Source: Scleroderma bovista (lineage: Eukaryota > Basidiomycota > Agaricomycetes > Boletales > Sclerodermataceae). From it: a stretch of 64,000 bases of DNA. The notes below the pieces were generated by a model. That model searched no databases, was not told the DNA's origin, and worked only from the letters and a program-made list of their open reading frames with translations. Each line of letters begins with the position of its first letter. Position 1 is the first letter of the stretch. The position numbers and the translations under genes were made by a program. The stretch covers positions 1 through 64,000 of the forward strand of contig JAYMGJ010000233.1 of assembly GCA_037178675.1 (NCBI GenBank), read 5' to 3'. This document shows, one piece after another, positions 44,469 to 55,795 of this stretch.

Positions 44469-44979
44469 ACCATTGGCCACAATGGAGCCAAATATTTTCT
44501 TTCGTTTGTCGACGATCACAGCCGCTGTGTGGCAATCGAGTTCCTGAAAACTAAAGATCAGACCGCCAGTAAAATAAAAGGTTATGTTGCGTACCTAGAA
44601 CGTCAGTATGACATGCAACCTAAGGCTTTTAGAGCCGATAATGGCGGGGAATATGTGAACAAAGACCTCGTAAACTGGTGTGAGTTGAAAGGAATAAAAT
44701 TTGAATATACAGCTCCACACTCACCAGAGCAAAACGGAGTTGCTGAGCGCATGAATCGAACTTTGGCCGAATTGATGCGTGCGATGTTGATCGCGTGGGA
44801 AGTACCGACTTTCCTCTGGCCAGAAGCTGTCGCGCATGCCGCATACTTGAGAAATCGTACCCATACTTGGGCGCTTGATCGTTCGACACCACTTGAATCT
44901 TGGTGTGGTCAACGGCCGAATGTGTCTCACTTGCAAGAGTTCGGATCACCTGTTTGGGTGTTGATGGAAGGTCAAAATG
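44469..44979 (+). pseudogene. Copia integrase core (after the stop codon)
   Basis: Same frame as the upstream part. GHNGAKYFLSFVDDHSRCVA (first catalytic Asp at HTD upstream of the stop), RADNGGEYVNK (second Asp) and SPEQNGVAERMNRTL (catalytic Glu) form the rve integrase core, followed by WPEAVAHAAYLRNRTHTW. It is cut at GQNVSK by the foldback element and resumes at LEPKSEQHTFVGF at 51,998. Confidence 0.9.
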
Positions 44980-44988
44980 TGTCTAAAC
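44980..44988. repeat. 9-bp target duplication of foldback element (left)
   Basis: TGTCTAAAC, repeated at 51,989-51,997. Removing the insert and one copy restores the copia reading frame across the site (VSK then LEPK). Confidence 0.9.
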
Positions 44989-45159
44989 CACATAGTTCAG
45001 TCAAAAGCCCTCGCAAAAGTGGGTCATCGGACATGTACATTTGCCTGTAAAGGTGGGACTAGCCGACGCCGGCCGATGCTCGCAAAACTGGGCCAGGCCG
45101 ATGTTTTCTATTATTGCAAATCTAGTACAGGCCTGAGGGACATTAATCACTGCAAAACT

Positions 45160-45960
45160 GGGATGGGCTGATGTTTGATAAAAATTGCAGAACTGGGACT
45201 GGTGGGAGCATTGTAAAACTAGGTCAGGCCTGTTGAACAAAAAAATTGACAAGTGTTGCAAAGCTGGGACTGGCCGATGTTGTAGATACATTGCAAAACT
45301 GGGTCAGGCCTGTTGAGAAAAAAGTTGTCAATTACTGCAAAACTGGGTCAGGCTGACATGGCAGAATGGGGTCAGGCCTTTTGAGGAAAAAATTGTCAAG
45401 CATTGCAAAACTGGGTCAGGCTGACATTGTATATACATTGCAGAACTGGATCAGGCCTGTTGAGAAAAAAAGTTGTCAAGCATTGCAAAACTGGGTCAGG
45501 CTGACATTGCAGAACTGGGTCAGGCCTGTTGAGGAAAAAGTTGTCAAGCATTGCAAAACTGGGCCAGGCTGACATTGCAGAACTGGGTCAGGCCTGTTGA
45601 GGAAAAAGTTGTCAAGCATTGCAAAACTGGGCCAAGCTGACATTGCAGAACTGGGTCAGGCCTGTTGAGGAAAAAGTTGTCAAGCATTGCAAAACTGGGT
45701 CAGGCTGACATTGCAGAACTGGGTCAGGCCTGTTGAGGAAAAAGTTGTCAAGCATTGCAAAACTGGGCCAGGCTGACATTGCAGAACTGGGTCAGGCCTG
45801 TTGAGGAAAAAGTTGTCAAGCATTGCAAAACTGGGTCAGGCTGACATTGCAGAACTGGGTCAGGCCTGTTGAGAAACAAAGTTGTCAAGTACTGCAAAAC
45901 TGGGTCAGGCCTGTTGAGCAAAAAAGTTGTCAACCATTGCAAAACTGGGTCAGACCCAAA
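45160..45960. repeat. Subrepeat array A, GCAAAACTGGGTCAGGC (left arm)
   Basis: Units of ~80 b: GCAAAACTGGGTCAGGCTGA, CATTGCAGAACTGGGTCAGG, CCTGTTGAGGAAAAAGTTGT, CAAGCATT, about nine copies. The inverted counterpart lies at 51,215-51,800 with fewer copies. Frames of 60-96 codons across it (FCNVSLAQFCNA...) are repeat products. Confidence 0.9.
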
Positions 45961-45974
45961 ATTGATACACATTG

Positions 45975-47740
45975 CAGAATTAAATTACTGTGCTGACTAC
46001 CAAAAATGTGGACCATTGATTAGGCAATATTGTGTACTGTTGGTGTGATAGTGTTGACTACCAAAGATGTGCAGCTTGGATTATCTAATATTGTGTTCTA
46101 TTGGTGTGGTAGTGCTGATTACCAAAAATGCGGACTATTGATTAGCCAATGCTGTGTAGTGTTGTTGTTGTAGTGTACTACCAAAAATGTGTAGTATTGA
46201 TTACCTAATGTTGGGTACTCTTGGTGTGGTAGTGCTGATTACCAAAAATGCGGACTATTGATCAACCAATATTGTGTGGTGTTGTTGTAGTGTACTACCA
46301 AAAAAAGTGTAGTACTGATTACCTAATGTTGTGTAGTATTGATGTGATAGTGTTCATTACCAAAAATGCGGACTGTTGATTAGCCAATATTGTGTAGTGT
46401 TGTTGTTGTAGTGTACTACCAAAGATGTGTAGTATTGATTATCTAATGTTTTGTACTGTTGGTGTGGTAGTGTTGATTACCAAAAATGTGTAGCTTGGAT
46501 TACCTAATGTTGTGTACTGTTGGTGTGGTAGTGCTGATTACCAAAAATGCGAACCATTAGCCAATGTTGTGCAGTGTTGTTGTTGTAGTGTTGATTACCA
46601 AAAATGTGTAGCTTGGATTACCTAATGTTGTGTACTGTTGGTGTGGTAGTGCTGATTACCAAAAATGCGAACCATTAGCCAATATTGTGTAGTGTTGTTG
46701 TTGTAGTGTACTACCAGAAATGTGTAGTATTAATTACCTAATGTTGTGTACTATTGATGTGGTAGTGTTGATTACCAAAAATGCGAACTATTGATCAACC
46801 AATGTTGTGTAGTGTCATTGTTGTAGTGTTGATTACCAAAAATGTGTATCTTGGATTACCTAATGTTGTGTACTGTTGGTGTGGTAGTGTTGATTACCAA
46901 AAATGCGGACTATTGATTAGTCAATATTGTGTAGTGTTGATTACCAAAAATGTGTAGTTTGGATTACCTAATGTTGTGTACTGTTGGTGTGGTAGTACTG
47001 ATTATCAAAAATGCGGACTATTGATTAGTTGTTGTAGTGTACTAACAAAAATGTGTAGTATTGATTATCTAATGTTGTGTACTGTTGGTGTAGTAGTACT
47101 GATCATCAAAAATGCGGACTATTGATTAGTTGTTGTAGTGTACTACCAAAAATGTGTAGTTTGGATGACCTAATGTTGTGTACTGTTGGTGTGGTAGTGT
47201 TGATTATCAAAAGTGCGGACTATTGGTTAGTCAATATTGTGTAGTGTTAATTACCAAAAATGTGTAGTTTGGATTACCTAATGTTGTGTACTGTTGGTGT
47301 GGTAGTGTTGATTATCAAAAATGCGGACTATTGATTAGCCAATATTGTGTAGTTTGGATTACCTAATGTTGTGTACTGTTGGTGTAGTAGTGCTGATTAT
47401 CAAAAATGCGGACTATTGATTAGCCAATATTGTGCAGTGTTGTTGTTGTAGTGTACTACCAAAAATGTGTAGTATTGATTACCTAATGTTGGGTACTCTT
47501 GGTGTGGTAGTGCTGATTACCAAAAATGCGGACTATTGATCAACCAATATTGTGTGGTGTTGTTGTAGTGTACTACCAAAAATGTGTAGTACTGATTACC
47601 TAATGTTGTGTAGTGTTGATGTGATAGTGTTGATTACCAAAAATGCGGACTATTGATTAGGAAATGTAGTGTAGTGTTTGTGTATTGGAGTTGATTACCA
47701 ACATTGTGTAGTTTTCATTAACTAAATTCAGTAGTGTCAA
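45975..47740. repeat. Subrepeat array B, ACCAAAAATGCGGACTATTG (left arm)
   Basis: Alternating words ACCAAAAATGCGGACTATTG, ATTAGCCAATATTGTGTAGT, GTTGTTGTTGTAGTGTACTA, CCAAAAATGTGTAGTATTGA and TTACCTAATGTTGTGTACTG give a ~150-160-b compound unit repeated about a dozen times with unit loss and gain. The inverted counterpart is 49,540-51,195. Confidence 0.9.
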
Positions 47741-47826
47741 CACTTGATTACATAAGCTCTCCAAGCGCCACTACTCCCAAAACATTACCATATTTGGTCA
47801 ATAGTTGACTTCAAATATTCCCACCT

Positions 47827-48267
47827 TTGTTCTGGTACTTTTCTTCCCCTTCTGTGCTTCATCCCTGGTCCAAATGTACTGTAAAAATGATTCTGTATCC
47901 CATATTACCCTATAGGATCATCATTGGACCCTCATCTAAATGTGCAAGGGGCTCTGTATCCCCAGAGAGTAGTGCAGGCTTAGAAACACCAAAAATGTTC
48001 GCATTTTTGATACATTCAACATATCAGCTTAAAGAATGCATCCCCATACAGGGGATATATGTACCTACAACATATTTACAGTCCACAGCATGGGATCCAT
48101 GTCCTGGTGCGATGTTTTATGTTTTTCCTTTGCAAACATATCACCATGGCAGGCAATTACTAGGAGGTATGGTGGCTACTGGATGGTCTCCAGTGGTATT
48201 ACTATGCTATACCAAAGTCCCAATACAATCTAGTGAGCAGCTGACCACTCCAAGAGGAGCAGCATAG
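47827..48267 (+). other. 146-codon open frame in left foldback arm
   Basis: Open frame in the inner unique part, repeated in the right arm at 49,010-49,450 with only two amino-acid changes (I/T and E/K). Content (TYQLKECIPIQGIYVPTTYL, PGAMFYVFPLQTYHHGRQLL, GGMVATGWSPVVLLCYTKVP) is not a family I know, and the first codon is not a clear ATG. It may be a decayed piece of a captured or transposon gene. Confidence 0.3.
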
Positions 48268-48590
48268 AAAACAGCACTTTCATAACAATAGGTGCTGTAT
48301 GATCCTCCAGGTCAGGTATGCACAATATGACTATCTCAAAAGCTGGGGGATACCATACAGTAGTGGATACAATTTACTCAAGTCAATACCGCTTGATGTG
48401 GGGGAGGGAAGGGCACAATAAGATACAGAAGGCGTGGGAAAATACCCCACAAAATGCGGAGATATGCAAAAACATTACATATCACACAACACATAACATC
48501 TACTGACCTAGAAATGCTACCAACAGCCTACTAATATCACATAATGCTTATACTCAGCTGTTCCTGACATGCTTAGAGGCACAAATCATT

Positions 48591-48686
48591 CAAGGTTTGA
48601 AAAATGCGGAAATGTGCTACATCATATCAGTACTGCAGGTGCAAAGCTGCAGTGTATATGGACAGTAACAACATGTTCTTGGTTCA
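48591..48686. other. Centre (loop) of the foldback element
   Basis: About 96 b between the arms that do not pair with each other; contains cagtactgcaggtgcaaagctgcagtg, a smaller palindrome. Confidence 0.7.
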
Positions 48687-51600
48687 AATGATTTGTGCCT
48701 CTAAGCATGTCAGGAACAGCTGAGTATAAGCATTATGTGATATTAGTAGGCTGTTGGTAGCATTTCTAGGTCAGTAGATGTTATGTGTTGTGTGATATGT
48801 AATGTTTTTGCATATCTCCGCATTTTGTGGGGTATTTTCCCACGCCTTCTGTATCTTATTGTGCCCTTCCCTCCCCCACATCAAGCGGTATTGACTTGAG
48901 TAAATTGTATCCACTACTGTATGGTATCCCCCAGCTTTTGAGATAGTCATATTGTGCATACCTGACCTGGAGGATCATACAGCACCTATTGTTATGAAAG
49001 TGCTGTTTTCTATGCTGCTCCTCTTGGAGTGGTCAGCTGCTCACTAGATTGTATTGGGACTTTGGTATAGCATAGTAATACCACTGGAGACCATCCAGTA
49101 GCCACCATACCTCCTAGTAATTGCCTGCCATGGTGATATGTTTGCAAAGGAAAAACATAAAACATCGCACCAGGACATGGATCCCATGCTGTGGACTGTA
49201 AATATGTTGTAGGTACATATATCCCCTGTATGGGGATGCATTCTTTAAGTTGATATGTTGAATGTATCAAAAATGCGAACATTTTTGGTGTTTTTAAGCC
49301 TGCACTACTCTCTGGGGATACAGAGCCCCTTGCACATTTAGATGAGGGTCCAATGGTGATCCTATAGGGTAATATGGGATACAGAATCATTTTTACAGTA
49401 CATTTGGACCAGGGGTGAAGCACAGAAGGGGAAGAAAAGTACCAGAACAAAGGTGGGAATATTTGAAGTCAACTATTGACCAAATATGGTAATGTTTTGG
49501 GAGTAGTGGCGCTTGGAGAGCTTATGTAATCAAGTGTTGACACTACTGAATTTAGTTAATGAAAACTACACAATGTTGGTAATCAACTCCAATACACAAA
49601 CACTTCACTACATTTCCTAATCAATAGTCCGCATTTTTGGTAATCAACACTAAACAATAATGGCTAATCAGAAGTCCGCACTTTTGGTAATCAACACTAC
49701 ACAACATTGGGTAATTAACACTACAGATCTTGGGTAGTGCACTACAACAATACTACACAATAATGGCTAATCAACAGTCCGCATTTTTGGTAATGAACAC
49801 TATCACATCAACACTACACAACATTAGGTAATCAGTACTACACATTTTTGGTAGTACACTACAACAACACCACACAATATTGGTTGATCAATAGTCCGCA
49901 TTTTTGGTAATCAGCACTACCACACCAAGAGTACCCAACATTAGGTAATCCAAACTACACATTTTTGGTAATCAACACTACACAATATTGACTAATCAAT
50001 AGTCCGCATTTTTTGGTAATCAACACTACCACACCAACAGTACACAACATTAGGTAATCCAAGCTACACATTTTTGGTAATCAACACTACAACAATGACA
50101 CTACACAACATTGGTTGATCAATAGTTCGCATTTTTGGTAATCAACACTACCACATCAATAGTACACAACATTAGGTAATTAATACTACACATTTCTGGT
50201 AGTACACTACAACAACAACACTACACAATATTGGCTAATGGTTCGCATTTTTGGTAATCAGCACTACCACACCAACAGTACACAACATTAGGTAATCCAA
50301 GCTACACATTTTTGGTAATCAACACTACAACAACAACACTGCACAACATTGGCTAATGGTTCGCATTTTTGGTAATCAGCACTACCACACCAACAGTACA
50401 CAACATTAGGTAATCCAAGCTACACATTTTTGGTAATCAACACTACAACAACAACACTGCACAACAACAACACTGCACAACAACAACACTGCACAACATT
50501 GGCTAATGGTTCGCATTTTTGGTAATCAGCACTACCACACCAACAGCACACAACATTAGGTAATCCAAGCTACACATTTTTGGTAATCAACACTACCACA
50601 CCAACAGTACAAAACATTAGATAATCAATACTACACATCTTTGGTAGTACACTACAACAACAACACTACACAATATTGGCTAATCAACAGTCCGCATTTT
50701 TGGTAATGAACACTATCACATCAATACTACACAACATTAGGTAATCAGTACTACACTTTTTTTGGTAGTACACTACAACAACACCACACAATATTGGTTG
50801 ATCAATAGTCCGCATTTTTGGTAATCAGCACTACCACACCAAGAGTACCCAACATTAGGTAATCAATACTACACATTTTTGGTAGTACACTACAACAACA
50901 ACACTACACAACATTGGCCAATCAATAGTCCGCATTTTTGGTAATCAGCACTACCACACCAAGAGTACCCAACATTAGGTAATCAATACTACACATTTTT
51001 GGTAGTACACTACAACAACAACACTACACAACATTGGCTAATCAATAGTCCGCATTTTTGGTAATCAGCACTACCACACCAATAGAACACAACATTAGAT
51101 AATCCAAGCTGCACATCTTTGGTAGTCAACACTATCACACCAACAGTACACAATATTGCCTAATCAATGGTCCACATTTTTGGTAGTCAGCACAGTAATT
51201 TAATTCTGCAATGTGTATCCATTTTGGGTCTGACCCAGTTTTGCAATGGTTGACAACTTTTTTGCTCAACAGGCCTGACCCAGTTTTGCAGTACTTGACA
51301 ACTTTGTTTCTCAACAGGCCTGACCCAGTTCTGCAATGTCAGCCTGACCCAGTTTTGCAATGCTTGACAACTATTTCCTCAACAGGCCTGACCCAGTTCT
51401 GCAATGTCAGCCTGGCCCAGTTTTGCAATGCTTGACAACTTTTTCCTCAACAGGCCTGACCCAGTTCTGCAATGTCAGCCTGACCCAGTTTTGCAATGCT
51501 TGACAACTTTTTTTCTCAACAGGCCTGATCCAGTTCTGCAATGTATATACAATGTCAGCCTGACCCAGTTTTGCAATGCTTGACAATTTTTTCCTCAAAA

Positions 51601-51986
51601 GGCCTGACCCCATTCTGCCATGTCAGCCTGACCCAGTTTTGCAGTAATTGACAACTTTTTTCTCAACAGGCCTGACCCAGTTTTGCAATGTATCTACAAC
51701 ATCGGCCAGTCCCAGCTTTGCAACACTTGTCAATTTTTTTGTTCAACAGGCCTGACCTAGTTTTACAATGCTCCCACCAGTCCCAGTTCTGCAATTTTTA
51801 TCAAACATCAGCCCATCCCAGTTTTGCAGTGATTAATGTCCCTCAGGCCTGTACTAGATTTGCAATAATAGAAAACATTGGCCTGGCCCAGTTCTGCGAG
51901 CATCGGCCGGCGTCGGCTAGTCCCACCTTTACAGGCAAATGTACATGTCCGATGACCCACTTTTGCGAGGGTTTGTGACTGAACTA
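48687..51986 (-). repeat. Right arm of foldback element
   Basis: Inverted copy of the left arm. Over the inner ~830 b I found about three base differences. It includes the second copy of the 146-codon frame (49,010-49,450) and arrays B and A in reverse order. Confidence 0.9.
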
Positions 51987-51988
51987 CC

Positions 51989-51997
51989 TGTCTAAAC
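51989..51997. repeat. 9-bp target duplication of foldback element (right)
   Basis: TGTCTAAAC, second copy; the copia frame resumes immediately. Confidence 0.9.
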
Positions 51998-54033
51998 TTG
52001 AGCCAAAAAGCGAACAACATACCTTTGTGGGGTTTGCGGATGGCCCCAAGGCAGTGAGATACTACAACAAAAGGACGCACCAAGTGTGCGTGTTCCACAA
52101 TTATCGTTTTCCAAATTTGGAAACTTCTACTCACCCTGTTGCCAGTCATGAGCCGCTTGTACCATGCGTGTCGAGCGAGGGGGAGAGAGAGACCATACCA
52201 CCAGTAAATGAACATGAGAATATGGATCATATAAATAAAGAAGCAGGTATTGGTCATAAACGAAAAATTGGGAATAACGAAGAAAATAGCACTATAAGGC
52301 GTAGTAAACGACCAAAGTCTACACATGACTACAGATTACTTGACGATCCATGGGTAGATGACGACGAACTAAGTATGTTATCTGCTAATAGAGTGTACAC
52401 TACATATTGTGACACTCCTATTGCGCCCGATAATCCAAAGTCCCTAGCTGAAGCTCGGAGATCTCCTGAATGGCCTGATTGGGAAAAGGCTGTACAAGCC
52501 GAACTCAATCAATTACATAAAATGGGTACCTGGATACTGGTAAACCCTCCGAAAGAGCGTACACCCATATCTAATAAATGGGTACTCAATAAGAAATATG
52601 ATAAAGAGGGCAATTTATTGAAATTTAAGGCATGTTTGGTAGCCAAAGGCTATTCTCAGATGCCAGGTATGGATTATACAGATACATTTGCTCCAGTAGT
52701 AAGACTGGAAACTATTCGTACCTTATTAGCTCTTGCCCTATCAGAGAATTGGGAGATCCAACAGATGGATGTTAAGGGGGCTTATTTAAACGGTAAAATA
52801 AAAGAAGAATTATATATGAATCAGCCCGAAGGATATGATGATGGCTCAGGCCATGTTTGCCGTTTAATAAAATCCTTATATGGATTAAAACAAGCAGGGC
52901 GTGAATGGAACCTTGAATTTAATCAACAGTTGGAGTCTCATGGCTGGACACCTTCCATGGTAGATCCATGTGCTTACTCCCAACATAAAACAGAAGGGAT
53001 TGAGATCATTACTGTATGGGTCGATGACCTACTCCTTTTTGCTAGCAATCCAGCACTCATGAAAGATCTAAAACATGAGTTACAATCTACCTTTGAGATT
53101 ACTGATCTTGGAGAACCTTCCAAAATTGTAGGCATCGAAATTGATCGCGATCGAACTAATAATACTTTAGTAATTTCTCAGAAACAATTTCTGGGAATGA
53201 TCCTCCAAAAACAGGGTATGGCAGATGCTAACTCTGTGGGCATGCCTATGGATCCTAATATAAAACTCAATCCTTCTGAAGGGGAGTCAGAGGGTTATCA
53301 GCAAGGGAATTGCCCTAAAAGTTTTGCATCCGATTATCAGCAGGAGAATTTCTCCAAAAGTTTTGCATCTTTGATTGGCTCATTAATGTATTTAGCTGTG
53401 GCTACTAGGCCTGATATAGCATATGCTGTCTACAGATTGGGTTCATTTATGGCTAATCCCAATATGTCCCACTGGACAGCAGCTAAATGTATTTTACGTT
53501 ATCTCTCAGGAACCAAAGACTATGGTATAACCTATAGGGTTAGTAGGCCTGAACCTGGAGAGAATCACTTTCTAGGATATTCAGATGCCAGTTATGCTAA
53601 TAATGATGATCTTACCTCTGTCTCTGGGTATGTATTTCTTATGAATGGGGGAGCTATTTCTTGGGGATCTAAGAAGCAGACTGATGTTGCTCTATCCTCA
53701 ACTGAATCAGAATATATTGCCTTAGCAGATGCAACCAGAGAAGCAGTCTGGTTATGTAATCTGTTAAAGGGGTTGGAATTTAACCAACCAAAACCCATTT
53801 TAATTTATGGTGATAATAGTGGCTCTTTGGCTATAGCCAAAAATCCCCAATATCATAAAAGAACTAAGCATTTTGATACAAGGAATCATTATATTAGGCA
53901 GAAGATAAAAGAAGGCATAATAGAGGTAAAATATTGTCCTACTGCTAACATGACAGCAGATATATTTACTAAACCTCTACCTAAGCCAAAACATCAGTTA
54001 CACTCAGCAGAATTAGGGCTGACCCCTCTTTGA
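51998..54033 (+). pseudogene. Copia integrase tail, reverse transcriptase and RNase H
   Basis: Open to a stop at 54,031-54,033. LEPKSEQHTFVGFADGPKAV ends the integrase region; a charged linker follows (RRSKRPKSTHDYRLLDD); then the RVT_2 domain from WEKAVQAELNQLHKMGTW through QQMDVKGAYLNG (first Asp), GLKQAGREWN and the active site VWVDDLLLF; then VATRPDIAYAV; RNase H with LGYSDASYANN, SSTESEYIAL, YGDNSGSLAIA and KRTKHFDTRNHYIR. All domains look intact. An internal near-duplication (CPKSFAS / FSKSFAS, ~53,300-53,370) lies between RT and RNase H. It is separated from its Gag-integrase half by the foldback element. Confidence 0.93.
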
Positions 54034-54040
54034 AGGGGAG
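54032..54040 (+). promoter_or_regulatory. Polypurine tract of copia element
   Basis: GAAGGGGAG directly before the 3' LTR, overlapping the end of the RNase H frame; the expected plus-strand primer. Confidence 0.8.
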
Positions 54041-54252
54041 TGTTGAGTCGTAGTGAGGCTGCGGCAACTCGGCGTCAGCCACAATGATGACAAGTATGAT
54101 ATCATAGTCAATACATAGTATAAATATATAGCTCCGACAAATAGGAGATGACCTTCTGCGCCCTCGTTCCTTGACTGCTTACTCTGAGTGCCTCGCCTTA
54201 CGTCTCCGCTGCGCACCGCTCTCGCGCACTACGTCCGCTCGTAGCCTTCATA
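54041..54252 (+). repeat. 3' LTR of copia element
   Basis: Same ends as the 5' LTR, followed by GGGGG. Differences from the 5' copy: CGA/TGA-type C-T, A-G, and CA/CG. Confidence 0.95.
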
Positions 54253-54257
54253 GGGGG

Positions 54258-55057
54258 CACAGCTGGCTGGGTAGGCCATTGAAAAGACAACAAAGTGTTT
54301 GGGTGGCTGCTCCCTCAGATGAGGTGCATTCGACCCAGGGGCTTCTGGAGGTCTGGAAAGAGCTCCCAGGGACTGGAAAGACTAGAGGAAACAGGGAGAG
54401 TAGTGGTGTTCAGTCACTCCAGGACTGAGCTCAAACATATACAGAGGAAAGAGGGAGATTGCTTAGTAAGCTAGTACAAGCCTACATAAGCTAAGGAAGA
54501 GAGTCCAGTGTCAGTACTACTATCAGCAACTCTACACACCTAGAGACAGGACAGTCTCTACACCATTTGGGTTTGAGGGGGGGGGGGGGGAGGGGAGCCT
54601 GGGGGTGAGCCTGCTGGGCATGGAGGTGCAGCAGCATGTTATTCTGATAGATTTTGATGTAGGTGGGCAGAACCCAACCCGATGTCGGATCAAGGGCCTG
54701 AGGGGCCAGCTGGGACTTGAAAGAATGGAGAATGGAGACAATCCATTGGATTGCCTTGGGACTGTCCTTCCCACAGGAGGTCAGAACAGTGGGGACAGAG
54801 AAGGTTTTGCCCCCATTGGGGCCAGCCTTGGTGGTCCAGGACCAGCAAGGCAGATGTGAAGCAACATAGCTGAGTACCGAGCAGGATACAGCAGGGGGGG
54901 CAAAGTGGGCCTTGGATGTGCCCTTGGGGAAGGAGTGAAATCTCTTTCCCACCTCAGAGAGGAGGATCAAGCATGGGGATGATGTGGAACATTGGTGTTT
55001 GGGCTGGGGGGGTGACTTTCCCATGGGGGAAGGTGGTGGTTGAGGAACAAGAGGCAT
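54258..55057 (-). pseudogene. Upstream half of the unknown coding sequence split by copia
   Basis: Minus-strand frame: MGKSPPQPKHQCSTSSPCLI, LSEVGKRFHSFPKGTSKAHF, VLSYVASHLPCWSWTTKAGP, PKAIQWIVSILHSFKSQLAP, DPTSGWVLPTYIKIYQNNML, then Pro-rich to the copia insertion site, where it points toward the frame at 41,906-42,410. No family recognised. A poly-G tract (54,579-54,592) lies inside it. Confidence 0.4.
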
Positions 55058-55269
55058 TACCAGTACTTATTTATGTCATCTTGTGGACAATAAAAATGAA
55101 ATTATTCATTTTATTAATCAATACTTGATTATGAATCCATTTTCAAGCATATGAACCAGGGAGATCTAAAGGTCACATTATCATTCATGCTATTATAGCA
55201 GTCAGCAGTTCTCTATGTGGATGAAATGTTCAATCTTACATCATGGTACATCTTATGGATTTGTTTTTT

Positions 55270-55565
55270 TGCATGACAATGAGATGTCCCATGACAGCCC
55301 CAAAGCTATTATGGGACATCCCACTTGTCTTCTTGCCTGACAATGGGATGTCCCATGGCAGCCCCGAAGCTATTATGGGACATCCCACTGGTCTTCCTAC
55401 CTGACAGTGGGATGTCCCATGACAGCCCTCAAAGCTATTATGGGACATCCTACTGGTCTTCTTGCCTGACAATGGGATGTCCCATGACAGCCCCAAAAGC
55501 TATTATGGAAGATCCCATGATAACCCCCAAATCTATTATGGAAAATCCCATTGGTGCCAATGAGG
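55270..55565. repeat. ~63-bp tandem repeat with hairpin units
   Basis: About five copies of CAATGGGATGTCCCATGACA, GCCCCAAAGCTATTATGGGA, CATCCCACTTGTCTTCTTGC. Each unit carries GGGATGTCCC and its complement GGGACATCCC, so single units can fold. A related single palindrome lies at 41,285. Confidence 0.85.
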
Positions 55566-55795
55566 CATATTTCATCAAAACCTTCAAACCTATTACAAGA
55601 CACCCCAGTGACTACTTTTTATGTAAATAGCACATCTCATTATAGGCTTGAAACTGTTATAGTATATAATCTTCATAAAAAATTCATATCAGACAATCAG
55701 TCACAGATAAATCCTTAATCCAGTTTATATGTTATTTGTATTGAAAAAAACAAGGTTCATTTCTATAACAATCTTTTACAACAATTAATATATAA

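Larger units (their letters stand above)
44993..48590 (+). repeat. Left arm of foldback element
   Basis: Outer unique tip (to ~45,160), GCAAAACTGGGTCAGGC array (45,160-45,960), TACCAAAAATGCGGACTATT array (45,975-47,740), then an inner unique part to 48,590. Confidence 0.9.
44989..51988. mobile_element. 7,000-bp foldback element (two long inverted arms)
   Basis: The tips are inverted copies (TAGTTCAGTCA-AAGCCCTCGC and its complement), and the whole element is an inverted repeat: left arm about 44,993-48,590, right arm about 48,687-51,986, with a ~96-b centre. The arms consist mostly of tandem subrepeats plus a unique ~830-b inner part and differ in length by ~300 b through repeat-number change. 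No transposase is recognisable. Long inverted repeats made of subrepeats plus a 9-bp target duplication are the hallmarks of Drosophila FB elements and of hairpin-type Mutator-like elements; assignment to either is inference. Confidence 0.9.
42416..54252 (+). mobile_element. Ty1/copia LTR retrotransposon, full length, interrupted
   Basis: Two 212-bp LTRs, primer site, Gag-Pr-In-RT-RH order and polypurine tract define a complete element of 4.8 kb; the 11.8 kb span is due to a 7.0 kb foldback element at 44,989-51,988. Domain order (integrase before reverse transcriptase) makes it copia. The LTRs differ at three positions of 212, all transitions, two of them at CpG, so insertion is fairly recent. 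A TGA in the integrase N-terminal region and the foldback make it non-autonomous. Confidence 0.95.

Noticed and set aside
44989..51988. The 7-kb palindrome as an assembly artefact
   Set aside because: Arms differ in repeat number and at scattered bases, and the flanks carry a 9-bp duplication whose removal restores the copia frame; an artefact would not do this. Long reads are still desirable.
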